DNA from: JALYRV01 sp036675475
Lineage (GTDB): Bacteria > Acidobacteriota > Vicinamibacteria > Vicinamibacterales > SCN-69-37
Reading direction: 5' to 3'
DNA length: 27,666 nucleotides
Assembly: GCA_036675475.1 (NCBI GenBank)
Contig: JAKFEY010000034.1
Span: 1-27,666 of the forward strand
The position numbers and the translations under genes are program-made. Positions 1 to 7,338 of the stretch are shown here, one piece after another (the stretch's first letter is position 1; each line of letters begins with the position of its first letter). A model generated the notes under the pieces. The model worked only from the letters and a program-made list of their open reading frames with translations, searched no databases and was not told where the DNA came from.

Positions 1-312
1 CAGCTGCGCGCCCGCGACGAGGCGGCGCGCGCCGCGGCGCGGCCCATCGGCTTCGTGCAGGGGCTGGCAGTGTCGTGCGGCGTGGCCGCGCTGATCGCGG
101 CCGCCGCCTGGGGCCTGCCGATTCTGTACGCGCTGCTGCCGGATCTCCGCGGCGCGGCGCTGTCACTGCATGCGCCCTCGATGGCGCTGCCGCAATTCGA
201 CGTCGACGTGATGGCCCTGCTCTCGAACACCACGCTGCAGGCCGTGGCCGCGGCGTGGGCCATCTTCCTGCCGGTCGCGGTCTACTTCACGCTCAGGGAC
301 ACCAATTCTTAA
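1..312 (+). CDS. C-terminal part of a membrane protein, function unknown
   Basis: The frame is open from the first base of the window to a TAA at 310-312, giving 103 residues with no start visible, so the gene begins upstream. It starts with an Arg/Ala-rich segment (LRARDEAARAAARP), followed by a hydrophobic stretch of about 28 residues (GLAVSCGVAALIAAAAWGLP and beyond). A periplasm-like loop follows, then a second hydrophobic segment near the C-terminus (AVAAAWAIFLPVAVYFTL). The layout resembles the tail of a membrane-anchored anti-sigma or zinc-finger protein, but the diagnostic N-terminal part is absent, so this is only a guess. The stop codon lies inside a 7-bp tandem repeat (aattctt). 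Confidence 0.6.
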   Translation, partial: QLRARDEAARAAARPIGFVQGLAVSCGVAALIAAAAWGLPILYALLPDLRGAALSLHAPSMALPQFDVDVMALLSNTTLQAVAAAWAIFLPVAVYFTLRDTNS

Positions 313-317
313 TTCTT
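304..317. repeat. 7-bp tandem repeat on a stop codon
   Basis: Two exact tandem copies of aattctt (304-310 and 311-317) are followed by aac. The run is AT-rich in a very GC-rich context and supplies the TAA stop of the preceding gene. It may be chance, but other genes in this window also end or begin on short repeats. Confidence 0.5.
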
Positions 318-348
318 AACTCACCAACTCTGAATTCCCGGCCGGCCC

Positions 349-804
349 TCAGTGCCCCTGAAGGCCCGGCACGTTCCCCGGCTGTTCGTGGCGCGTCATC
401 TGATCGTCCACGCCGCAAACGCCGCGCGTGTTTTCCACCGCGGCCAGCGCCGCGTCGGCTTCCCACACGAAGATCGGCCCGCGAAGCGTGACACACCCGT
501 CGACCGCGTCGAGATGCAATGAGCCGGGATGCGAGACGACGCGACCGAGCTCGGAGCGCACGCGCGCGACGAGCGTCTGATCGTCCACCCATTCCTCGTC
601 GGAGGCGCGGGCTTCGGCGATGAGCCCCTTCGCCCGATCCGAGGCCTGACGCGCCATGGCCTGCGCGCGCTCGGCGGTGAGGCGCGCGAACTTCGCGGCC
701 TTGTCGCGCGAGATGGCGCGGCGGCGGCGCCCCGTGTTGGGGTCGAGCATATACATGAGGCCCGCGCCGAGCGCGACCAGGCCCCAGCCAGTGCGAGTGT
801 TCAT
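349..804 (-). CDS. BON-domain protein with N-terminal hydrophobic anchor
   Basis: 151 residues. A short hydrophobic N-terminus (GWGLVALGAGLMYMLDPNTG) ends in RRRR and resembles the anchors of YtxH/BON proteins in soil bacteria. A basic, probably helical Ala/Arg/Lys segment follows (about residues 25-65). The C-terminal half fits a BON domain: helix DDQTLVARVRSELGRVVSHP, then strands LHLDAVDGCVTLRG and a hydrophobic helix. BON domains bind phospholipid or help in envelope stress; the exact role here is not known. The start is set at the ATG at 804, which has GGAGGT six bases upstream; an in-frame TTG at 807 is less likely. It is the last gene of a minus-strand group with the small proteins and the RRM protein. 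Confidence 0.75.
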   Translation of the reverse strand: MNTRTGWGLVALGAGLMYMLDPNTGRRRRAISRDKAAKFARLTAERAQAMARQASDRAKGLIAEARASDEEWVDDQTLVARVRSELGRVVSHPGSLHLDAVDGCVTLRGPIFVWEADAALAAVENTRGVCGVDDQMTRHEQPGNVPGLQGH

Positions 805-834
805 CAATCAACCTCCAGGGGCGATTGACGTGCA

Positions 835-1083
835 CTATTCGCGCCGGTCAGACGCGCCAACCGCGACCGGCGCGGTCTGCTGCAGGTGCGCGAGCATGCG
901 GCGGCGATGCGCAATCTGCCGCTCGACATCGCGCCTCAACCGCTGGGCCAGGCCGTCGCCGCTGAGGCGCGCGCGTTCGCCCGCGCGCCGCCCATTGCGG
1001 GGCTGGCGCGGCGCAAACGGAATCACACGGGAAGGGTCGGGAGTGAGTGCCGGCTCGGGAAAGAGAATCTGTGCTTGCTCCAT
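835..1083 (-). CDS. small basic hypothetical protein
   Basis: 82 residues, Arg-rich, beginning MEQAQILFPEPALTPDPSRV. I recognise no domain. A C-terminal segment (LAQRLRRDVERQIAHRRRML) could form an amphipathic helix. There is no clear ribosome-binding site in front of the ATG. Support comes only from an open frame on the same strand as its neighbours, with small gaps (35 bases to the gene upstream, 30 to the BON gene). In DNA this GC-rich such frames can be spurious, so confidence is low. Confidence 0.4.
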   Translation of the reverse strand: MEQAQILFPEPALTPDPSRVIPFAPRQPRNGRRAGERARLSGDGLAQRLRRDVERQIAHRRRMLAHLQQTAPVAVGASDRRE

Positions 1084-1118
1084 GCGGCTATGGTCGCCGC
1101 GCGGTATGACAGATTGGG

Positions 1119-1343
1119 TCAGCCCTGCGTCGTTTCTTCCGGTTCCTCGTCCTCGAGCTCATACATGCGAGGCTGCGGGCCCGGCTTGATGCCGGCGAGA
1201 TCGGGATCTTCCCCGGGCGCGACCGGAGGCGCAGAGGCCTTCTGGGCCTTCTGCGCCTCGCGCTTCGCGGCTTTTTCGTTACGGCGTTCGACAAGCGCGC
1301 GCTCGCGCTGCCGCTTCAGATGTGTTGGTCGTGGTCCGGCCAT
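1119..1343 (-). CDS. small charged hypothetical protein
   Basis: 74 residues. The N-terminal half is strongly basic and likely helical (THLKRQRERALVERRNEKAA), suggesting nucleic-acid or ribosome contact. The C-terminal half is Pro-rich, then acidic (YELEDEEPEETTQG). This basic-helix/acidic-tail shape is typical of small hypothetical proteins in deltaproteobacteria and acidobacteria, but no function can be assigned. The ATG lies 9 bases after the RRM gene's stop, so co-transcription and a shared RNA-related role are plausible. Confidence 0.6.
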   Translation of the reverse strand: MAGPRPTHLKRQRERALVERRNEKAAKREAQKAQKASAPPVAPGEDPDLAGIKPGPQPRMYELEDEEPEETTQG

Positions 1344-1352
1344 GCATTAAGG

Positions 1353-1742
1353 TTACCACCGCGGCTCGCGTGGGCCACCACCACCGCCGCCCCCGCGCCC
1401 TCCGCGGCCGCCTCCGCCGCCTCCCGGGCGCCGGCCGCCGCCGCCCCCACCGAAGCCGCCGCCGCCGCCAAACCCGCCGCCGCCGCCGCCCTGCGGACGC
1501 GGGCGCGCTTCATTGACCGTGAGTTTCCGGCCGCCGAAATCCGCTTCATTGAGCTGCTCCGCCGCCGCCGCTGCTTCCTCGTCGGTGGACATTTCCACGA
1601 ACCCGAACCCCCGCGGGCGTCCGGTCATGTTGTCTTTCATGATCGTCACTGAATCGACCGTGCCGTGCCGCGCGAACAGCTCCTGAAGGTCACCCTCGCT
1701 GCTGTCATACGGCAAGTTCCCTACAAATAGCTTCCGACCCAT
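1353..1742 (-). CDS. glycine-rich RRM RNA-binding protein
   Basis: 129 residues. One RNA recognition motif fills residues 1-80, with RNP-2 (KLFVGNLP, residues 4-11) and RNP-1 (RGFGFVEM, residues 44-51), including the aromatic positions that stack on RNA bases. The C-terminal tail (about residues 85-129) is almost only Gly with Arg and a few Phe, like the tails of cyanobacterial Rbp proteins and plant glycine-rich cold-response proteins. It probably binds single-stranded RNA and may act as a cold-response RNA chaperone. The ATG has GGAG seven bases upstream. The long leader, which contains possible hairpins (1775-1888), would allow post-transcriptional control, but that is inference. Confidence 0.9.
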   Translation of the reverse strand: MGRKLFVGNLPYDSSEGDLQELFARHGTVDSVTIMKDNMTGRPRGFGFVEMSTDEEAAAAAEQLNEADFGGRKLTVNEARPRPQGGGGGGFGGGGGFGGGGGGRRPGGGGGGRGGRGGGGGGGPREPRW

Positions 1743-1774
1743 CTGCGAACTCCAAGGACGAGGTAAACGGACGA

Positions 1775-1888
1775 GAGACGCTGGACGGCGTCTCGGCTCA
1801 CGATCGGCGGGTTAAGCAGTAGTTGGGCCAGCTTCCGGCACGGCGCGGAGCGGCTGAGCCGCGCCGCCAGGACGGCCTTTTGGGGCCG
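1775..1888. other. hairpin cluster between the RRM and peptidase genes
   Basis: Three inverted repeats lie in this gap: 1775-1781 with 1788-1794 (gagacgc/gcgtctc), 1841-1848 with 1859-1866 (cggcgcgg/ccgcgccg), and 1873-1877 with 1884-1888 (cggcc/ggccg). On the minus strand they lie after the peptidase stop and before the RRM start. The outer two could terminate the peptidase transcript and the first could be in the RRM leader. None has a proper T-run. Confidence 0.4.
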
Positions 1889-1925
1889 CACTGTATGAAT
1901 TCAACACGACCGCAGCGAGCATTCG

Positions 1926-3842
1926 CTAGCGGGCGGCGGTGGACCTACCCCATGCTGCCGTGCCGCCGACGATGGGCAGCTGCAGTGAGGTGCCGCCGAG
2001 GTCGATGGTGAGCGCGGTGCCCGGCTTCGGCCAGAGCGTGAAGTCGCGATCGCTCGAGAAGATCATGAGGCCGATGCGCTTGCCGGCCGGAATGATCTGA
2101 TCGTCGGGCTGCAGGCTGAACGTCAGCTGATAGAAGCGGCCCGGGACGAGCGGCTCGCCTTTGCGATCGGAATCGAAGTTGCCGCCGCGCGTGAGGGCCG
2201 CGTGGTTCTGCGGATCGGCCCAGCCGCGCGTAATCAGATTCCACGGGCCGATCGGCGCGTCCGTCCACGGAAGCACGACGAGCCATACGGACAGATTCGC
2301 GGCCGGCTTGCTCGACGCCAGCTTGATCGTGACCTTCGGCGTTCCCGAGATGTGCAGCGGCGCCGTGAGCGGTGCCGTCGCGTACAGCAGGCGATGCGGC
2401 GACGTTTCAGCGGCGGCGAGCGCGGCGCCGCTGAACTCGACGTTGTCGACGAGCGTCTCGGTGCCGAGCTTACCCGCGCCGCCAGGAGCAAGCGCGCCGA
2501 TGCCCGCGCCGCCACCCTGCGCGCGCAGTGTGACGAGCGCGGCATCGGGATGCGGATAGTCGGGATAGGGCGTCGGCGCCGGCATCGGCGGACGTGATCC
2601 GCGCCCGCGTCCCGCGCCTTCAGCCGGGGGCGGCGGAGGATCGCCCTCGCGCACAATCCACGCCTTCGGATCGTTCTCGACGCCGTTCCGCACGCCGTAC
2701 AGATAGCGCGTGAACCAGCGGTTCATCCGCTCGAGCGGCGGCGCGCCGCCGTGTCCGCCCTGATGGAAATACATCTGCAGCGGCACGCGCCCTTTGAGCG
2801 CGTCGATGATGCGCACGCTGTGTTCGGGCACGACGTTCCAGTCGTTGAACGCGTGCGCCATGAGGACGGCCGCCTTGATGTTGCCGACTTTCGGCAGCAA
2901 ATCGCGCGACATCCAGAAGGCGTTGTAATCGCCGTGCACGCGATCGCGATCTTCGGCGAACTCGCCATCGCGATAGCGCGCGTTGCAGACGGCGCGGCGC
3001 GCAGGGTCGCCGCTGTTGATGAAGTCGTAGAGGAAGTCGATGTCCTCCCCAAGCCATCCGCCCGGGTGCCGAATCAAGCCGTTCGAGCGGTAGTAGTGGT
3101 AGTAGGACGTGTTGGGCGCGATCGGAATGATGGCCTCGAGACCTTGCACGCCGGTGACGGCCGCCGCGAGCGGGATGGTGCCGTTGTAGGACGTGCCGGT
3201 CATCCCGACCTTGCCGGTGGACCACCCCGTCGCGCTCACCTCCTCGCCATCGTCGCGCGCCGTGAAGCCCTTCGCGCGGCCGTTGAGCCAGTCGATGACG
3301 GCCTTCGGCGCGAGTTGCTCGGGCGCGCCACCGACAGTCGGGCATCCTGTGGAGAGGCCCGTGCCGGGCGCGTCGGAATGCACGACGGCAAAGCCGCGCG
3401 GAACCCACGTGCTGACATGCGAGTTGGAAACCGCGGGACGCTCGGCGCGAAACGCTACTCCCGGCTGCGATGTGCGGGCCGGCGGCGCGGTGCCGAGCTC
3501 CTGCTTCACGTCCCAGAGAAACTTGCGATCGCCGGACGTGCCTGCGTAGTAAGGCGACGACTCATAGATGACCGGCACCTTGAGGCCCTCGGTATCGGTC
3601 TGCCGCGGCCGCGTGACATCGACGTAGACGCGATCGCGCCTGCCGTCGCCGTCCGAGTCGAACTCGGTCTCGACCCACAGCGTCTGCCGAATCCACTGTT
3701 TCTCGTCCTCGAACGCGGGGACGACCTGCGCCTGGCCGTCGACGAAGATCGGTCCGGCTTTGGATGGCTGCGGCGCCTGCGCGGAAACCGCCGCGCCGAG
3801 AATAAGGACTGAAATTGCGGGTCGAAGGACCTTCATGCGCAA
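1926..3842 (-). CDS. secreted S15-family (Xaa-Pro type) peptidase
   Basis: 638 residues. A signal peptide (ending near AVSAQA, residue 22) indicates export. The alpha/beta-hydrolase core carries the S15 nucleophile motif GTSYNG, with Ser218. Asp334 (HAFNDWNV) and His364 (GGHGG) complete the likely triad. The segment EFDSDGDGRRDRVYVDVTRP near residue 60-79 is typical of secreted PepX-like proteins. A Pro/Gly/Arg-rich linker (about residues 400-450) leads to a C-terminal jelly-roll domain (LTAPLHISGTPKVTIKLASS onward). The family removes X-Pro dipeptides or hydrolyses related esters/amides; the substrate is unknown. A TTG at 3842 has AGGGG at good spacing (7 bases); the ATG at 3836 is the alternative and changes only two residues. 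Confidence 0.88.
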   Translation of the reverse strand: MRMKVLRPAISVLILGAAVSAQAPQPSKAGPIFVDGQAQVVPAFEDEKQWIRQTLWVETEFDSDGDGRRDRVYVDVTRPRQTDTEGLKVPVIYESSPYYAGTSGDRKFLWDVKQELGTAPPARTSQPGVAFRAERPAVSNSHVSTWVPRGFAVVHSDAPGTGLSTGCPTVGGAPEQLAPKAVIDWLNGRAKGFTARDDGEEVSATGWSTGKVGMTGTSYNGTIPLAAAVTGVQGLEAIIPIAPNTSYYHYYRSNGLIRHPGGWLGEDIDFLYDFINSGDPARRAVCNARYRDGEFAEDRDRVHGDYNAFWMSRDLLPKVGNIKAAVLMAHAFNDWNVVPEHSVRIIDALKGRVPLQMYFHQGGHGGAPPLERMNRWFTRYLYGVRNGVENDPKAWIVREGDPPPPPAEGAGRGRGSRPPMPAPTPYPDYPHPDAALVTLRAQGGGAGIGALAPGGAGKLGTETLVDNVEFSGAALAAAETSPHRLLYATAPLTAPLHISGTPKVTIKLASSKPAANLSVWLVVLPWTDAPIGPWNLITRGWADPQNHAALTRGGNFDSDRKGEPLVPGRFYQLTFSLQPDDQIIPAGKRIGLMIFSSDRDFTLWPKPGTALTIDLGGTSLQLPIVGGTAAWGRSTAAR

Positions 3843-3887
3843 GGATTATCCCCTGCGTGTTGCCAGACGTGAAACCGCCGGGCAGGT

Positions 3888-3918
3888 GTGCAGGGCAGCC
3901 CGGCCGGCTGCCCTGCAC
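3888..3918 (-). terminator. strong 13-bp hairpin after secreted-protein gene
   Basis: gtgcagggcagcc (3888-3900) and ggctgccctgcac (3906-3918) pair perfectly over 13 bp around a 5-base loop. The hairpin begins 6 bases after the TAA (3925-3927) of the minus-strand gene. There is no T-run after it, so it is either a GC-type terminator or a 3' stabilising structure. It also shields the peptidase gene from read-through. Confidence 0.65.
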
Positions 3919-3924
3919 CCGGGT

Positions 3925-4464
3925 TTATTCGAAGCGCCTGGCGACAGCCGTCGAACAGCCCGTGCGGTACACGCTGCCATCGAAGCGATGGAAGGCATTC
4001 GTGCCGCTCGACACGAGCTCGTCTCCCTTGAGCTGAAGCGTGTGCGTCACGGTCTGCCACCCGGCGAAGAATCCCGGTCCCGCGGGGCGGGTCGGGTCGA
4101 AGGTGGGGGTGCCCGGCAGGTTCGGCTGCGTGTCGTACGTGACCGGAGCGATCAGCTTCTGGGCGTAGATGCCGGCGCCATGATGGATCCACGACCCATG
4201 GCCGGCGCCGCGCTGGCCCGGCGCGAACGCCGCGCCGCGCGCGCTTTCGCTGATGGTGCCGCCCCAATGAAACGAAATCACCGCGTTGTCGGTGTGCAGG
4301 GGGGCGTTGGTTTCACAGTTGCGCAGCGTGACCTCCACGAGCCAGGTGCCGACGATGCCCTCCCTGGCGTTTCTCGTCTGGGCCGCAGCACCAGCACCGG
4401 GCAGGGCAAGCAGGCCTCCGGACATGGACAGAATGCACGCGACTCTCATGATCGTACGGTTCAT
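3925..4464 (-). CDS. secreted protein of unknown function
   Basis: 179 residues. A clear Sec signal peptide (MNRTIMRVACILSMSGGLLA, cleaved near AAAQ) leads to a small, probably beta-rich domain: GIVGTWLVEVTLRNC, VISFHWGGTISES, GHGSWIHHGAG, and a final strand HRFDGSVYRTGCSTAVARRFE. The GTW opening and repeated short strands suggest a lipocalin-like barrel, but I cannot assign a family. Two cysteines in the mature part, at RNC and TGC, could form a disulfide. The start is the ATG at 4464 with GGGAGG five bases upstream; the longer frame to 4533 lacks such a site. It is divergent from the regulator at 4625, which may control it. Confidence 0.7.
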   Translation of the reverse strand: MNRTIMRVACILSMSGGLLALPGAGAAAQTRNAREGIVGTWLVEVTLRNCETNAPLHTDNAVISFHWGGTISESARGAAFAPGQRGAGHGSWIHHGAGIYAQKLIAPVTYDTQPNLPGTPTFDPTRPAGPGFFAGWQTVTHTLQLKGDELVSSGTNAFHRFDGSVYRTGCSTAVARRFE

Positions 4465-4624
4465 CGAAACCTCCCGCCGGCCCGGATGGCCGGCCGCGAA
4501 TGGGCCGGGCGTTGTGCTCCGGCTCGCGGCCATCGTCGCGGCTTGGGCGGGTTGCAGACCATGGAGGCGGGCTGCAGAAGGCCTGCAGAACGTCTGACCC
4601 TGTAAGCCGCACAGCTATCGAGAC

Positions 4625-6532
4625 TTGTGGCACGCTGTGGAGGTGCAGGAGAGCTTTCGCTTCGGCGAATTCGAGCTCGACGCGTCCTCGTTCCAGCTGC
4701 GTCGCGGCGGCCATCTGGTCCGCCTCGAGCGCCAGCCGATGGATTTGCTCATGCTGCTCGTCCGGCGCCGCGGGCAGCTGGTTGCGAAGGGCGAGATCAT
4801 CGAGCAGCTCTGGGGCAGCGACGTCTTCGTGGACGTCGAGACAGGCGTCCACACCGCCATCCGGAAAATCCGGATGGCCCTTCGAGATTCGGCCGAGGCG
4901 CCCAGGTTCGTCGAGACGCTGCAAGGCCGGGGCTACCGGTTCATTGCCGACGTGCAGGTCGTGTCAGCGTCGTCGCAGACTGCCGCCGCAGCCGCCGGCG
5001 CGGACGCGACTCAGCCCGTCGAGTCCCCTGTCCCCGTGCGGCCCCAGGTGCGGCGGAGGACGGCATGGGTGATCGCAGGACTGCTTGCCGCCGGCTCGCT
5101 CATCGGGGCGATGCTGTGGGCAGGCCGCGATGACGAGTCGTCACGGTCGCCGGTCACTCTGGCGGTGCTGCCGTTCGAAAACCTGAGCGGCGATCCCGAC
5201 CGCGAGTACCTGGCCGGCGGGCTGGAGGAGGAAGCGAATGTTTCTCTCAGCCAGATCGATCCTGAGGGGCTGCGTGTGGTTGCGCGGACCTCGACGCGCG
5301 GCTACAAGGGCACGAGCAAGTCAGCCGCGCTCATCGGTCAGGAACTGCAGGCGGACTACCTGCTCGAAGGCTCCATCAGGATTGAGCACGGCATCGTCCG
5401 CGCGCTGGTGCGCCTGATCCGCGCCTCCGACCAGCTGCAGATCTGGTCGCACTCGTACGCTCGCCGGCCGGACAGCCTGCTGGGGCTTCAACAGGAACTG
5501 AGCGCGGCCATCGCGGAGCAGGTTCGTCTGCGGCTTTCGCCCGAGCGCCTGGAGACGCTTGCGCGGCGGCAGACCCGGAATGCGGGCGCGTACGACTTGT
5601 ACCTGCGCGGCCGGAACTTCGAGGATCGCCGAACGCCGCAGGCCACCGCGCGCGCGATCGAATATTACGAGCAGGCAACGGCGCTCGATGCCCGATACGC
5701 GCTTGCGTGGGCCGGGATTGCGAGAACGCACGCGGCACGAATCCTCAACAGCGATGCCGACGCGCGGGTCGCGAGGCCGATTGCGCAGCGCGCCGCGATG
5801 GAGGCCCTGCGGCTCGACCCGGCCCTGGCCGAAGCGCAGTACGCGTCGGGGTTCATCAACTGGTGTTGCGAGTGGGACTGGGCGGCGGCGGAAACGAGCC
5901 TGACGCGCGCCGTGGCGCTGGATTCGCGCTTCGCGCAGGCGCACATGACGCTCGCGCACGCGCTGTCACAGCGCCAACGCCACGACGCGGCCGCGGCGGT
6001 GGCGCTCCGCGCGCGCGAGATCGAGCCGCTGTCGCCCACCATGTTTGCCATCTCATCCCAGATTGCCTTCCAGGCGCGTGACTATCGCGGGGCGCTGGAA
6101 CTCGCGCAGCGGTCGATCGTGCTCGACCCCGAGTTCTGGATCGGCTACATCATGCTGGGACAGGCGTATGGCGAATTCGGCGACACCGATCGCGCGCTCG
6201 AGGCCCTGGCATCCGCCGCGCGGCTGTCCGAACAGAACAGCAAGGCCATGTCGCTGCGAGGCTATTTTCTTGGCAGGGCCGGCCGCGCCGACGAGGCGCG
6301 CCAAATCCTGAACGCGCTCGAGGCCGCCGTCCGCACCCGGTACGTCCCACCCTACGCGCTCGCCGTGGTGCATGCGGGGCTGCGAGAGTGGGACGCCGCG
6401 TTCGAATGGCTCGGGCGCGCCTACGACGCGCGCGATACCCACCTGATTTTTCTGACGGTTGATCCGAAGTGGGATCCGGTTCGGACCGAACCGCGCTTCC
6501 GCGATCTGCTGGTGCGATGCGGGTTCGTGTGA
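4625..6532 (+). CDS. CadC-like membrane regulator: winged helix, TolB-like, TPR
   Basis: 635 residues. Residues 1-110 form an OmpR/CadC-type winged-helix DNA-binding domain (FRFGEFELD, RQPMDLLMLLVRR, then TLQGRGYRFIADV). A linker leads to one membrane segment (AWVIAGLLAAGSLIGAMLW, about 148-166). Outside it lies a TolB-like domain (LAVLPFENLSGDPDREYLAG, LLEGSIR) and then several TPR repeats to the C-terminus (AIEYYEQATALDARYALAWA and others). The family is a one-component sensor without phosphorylation: the periplasmic part senses and the cytoplasmic part binds DNA. The signal is unknown. Start choice is open: TTG at 4625, or GTG at 4637 or 4643, which put the family's usual N-terminus nearer the start. 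The divergent secreted protein is the most obvious target. Confidence 0.87.
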   Translation: MWHAVEVQESFRFGEFELDASSFQLRRGGHLVRLERQPMDLLMLLVRRRGQLVAKGEIIEQLWGSDVFVDVETGVHTAIRKIRMALRDSAEAPRFVETLQGRGYRFIADVQVVSASSQTAAAAAGADATQPVESPVPVRPQVRRRTAWVIAGLLAAGSLIGAMLWAGRDDESSRSPVTLAVLPFENLSGDPDREYLAGGLEEEANVSLSQIDPEGLRVVARTSTRGYKGTSKSAALIGQELQADYLLEGSIRIEHGIVRALVRLIRASDQLQIWSHSYARRPDSLLGLQQELSAAIAEQVRLRLSPERLETLARRQTRNAGAYDLYLRGRNFEDRRTPQATARAIEYYEQATALDARYALAWAGIARTHAARILNSDADARVARPIAQRAAMEALRLDPALAEAQYASGFINWCCEWDWAAAETSLTRAVALDSRFAQAHMTLAHALSQRQRHDAAAAVALRAREIEPLSPTMFAISSQIAFQARDYRGALELAQRSIVLDPEFWIGYIMLGQAYGEFGDTDRALEALASAARLSEQNSKAMSLRGYFLGRAGRADEARQILNALEAAVRTRYVPPYALAVVHAGLREWDAAFEWLGRAYDARDTHLIFLTVDPKWDPVRTEPRFRDLLVRCGFV

Positions 6533-6539
6533 TGGAAAT

Positions 6540-6613
<74 letters not shown>

Positions 6614-6690
6614 CCTTGGAAGGATCAGTCTACGTCAGGGCTGACGGGTTTGGTGCGGGCCGGACAACCGCTGCTGAGAAAGATCGCGCG

Positions 6691-6760
6691 CGGAACGGAG
6701 CGGCCGGCGAAGCGGCCGCGGAGTGAAGCGCGCCAGCCGGGGTGCAGGGGCCCCCGGCAA
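6691..6760 (+). repeat. double-palindrome element, copy 1
   Basis: This stretch between the two tRNA genes aligns with the minus strand of 23913-23981 over about 70 bases. Shared blocks include cggagcgg, gccag and gcaggggcccccg. It contains a 7-bp stem (6736-6742 with 6752-6758) preceded by a second, weaker palindrome around cggccggcgaagcggccg. It looks like a REP/BIME-type mobile or dispersed repeat. Confidence 0.65.
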
Positions 6761-6766
6761 AAAGTT

Positions 6767-6841
6767 TGGAGCGGGAAACGGGATTCGAACCCGCGACTTC
6801 GACCTTGGCAAGGTCGCACTCTACCACTGAGTTATTCCCGC
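6767..6841 (-). tRNA. tRNA-Gly (GCC)
   Basis: On the minus strand: acceptor stem GCGGGAA/TTCCCGC, D-arm CTCAGTGGTAGAG, anticodon stem CGACC/GGTCG with loop TTGCCAA (anticodon GCC), and T-arm GCGGGTTCGAATCCCGT. U73 and CCA are encoded (CCA at 6767-6769). It follows yraN by 57 bases and may be read with it. Confidence 0.96.
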
Positions 6842-6898
6842 GTTCTTCAGACCCTTGATTGTAAGTCAGAGCATGCGATCAGGGCAAGCATGAGGCGG

Positions 6899-7270
6899 TT
6901 ACCCGTCTTCGGTGAAGGCGTCTTCGATGATCTCGACCGTCAACACGCCGGCGCGCTGGTCGATGGCGGCCACGTCGAAGCGCACCGGGCGGTCGAGCAG
7001 GTGGTTGCGCGACAGGTAGTCGAGCGCCACCGTGATGATGCGCCGCTGCTTCCAGCGCGGGATCGCCTCGAAGGCCTCGCCGAACAGGTCCGTGGTGCGC
7101 AGCTTCACTTCGATGAAGACCACGACGGGGCCCTGCTCGGCGATGATGTCGATTTCGCCATAGCGCGAGCGATGGCGCCTGGCGAGTATTGCGTACCCTC
7201 GCGATCGCAGCTCGTCGACCGCGAGGTTTTCCCCGAGAATTCCGAGTTCCTGCCGGTGCGTGTCGGGCAT
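6899..7270 (-). CDS. yraN: YraN/UPF0102 nuclease-like protein
   Basis: 123 residues, the normal family length. The N-terminus LGILGENLAVDELRSRGY and the core GEIDIIA...VVFIEVKLR are the family signature. In the PD-(D/E)XK-like fold, Asp41 (GEID), Glu54 and Lys56 (IEVK) would be the metal and catalytic residues. The family resembles archaeal Holliday-junction resolvases and is thought to act on DNA, but its cellular role is not settled. It lies 63 bases after the aminotransferase gene, from which it is separated by palindromic repeats, and upstream of the two tRNA genes on the same strand. Confidence 0.92.
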   Translation of the reverse strand: MPDTHRQELGILGENLAVDELRSRGYAILARRHRSRYGEIDIIAEQGPVVVFIEVKLRTTDLFGEAFEAIPRWKQRRIITVALDYLSRNHLLDRPVRFDVAAIDQRAGVLTVEIIEDAFTEDG

Positions 7271-7293
7271 GCACCGGCGGGTTCAATCGGCGT

Positions 7294-7338
7294 GCCTGCG
7301 CGCAGGCTGGATCCGCAGGCCTGAAGGCCTGCGCTACC
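7294..7338. repeat. palindromic repeats between aminotransferase and yraN
   Basis: Two perfect palindromes: gcctgcg/cgcaggc (7294-7307) and gcaggcct-ga-aggcctgc (7315-7332), the second followed by gctacc. Read on the minus strand, the unit ggtagcgcaggcctt is the same as the two units inside mazG (12943-13000). Its TAG (7334-7336) is the stop codon of the aminotransferase. Confidence 0.75.

Noticed and set aside
1353..1490. GGC-rich tract in the RRM gene as a non-coding repeat
   Set aside because: It is the Gly-rich tail of the protein; the frame is kept and the composition follows from glycine codons.
2751..3812. Open frame of 353 codons opposite the S15 peptidase
   Set aside because: Shadow of a gene with signal peptide and full catalytic triad.
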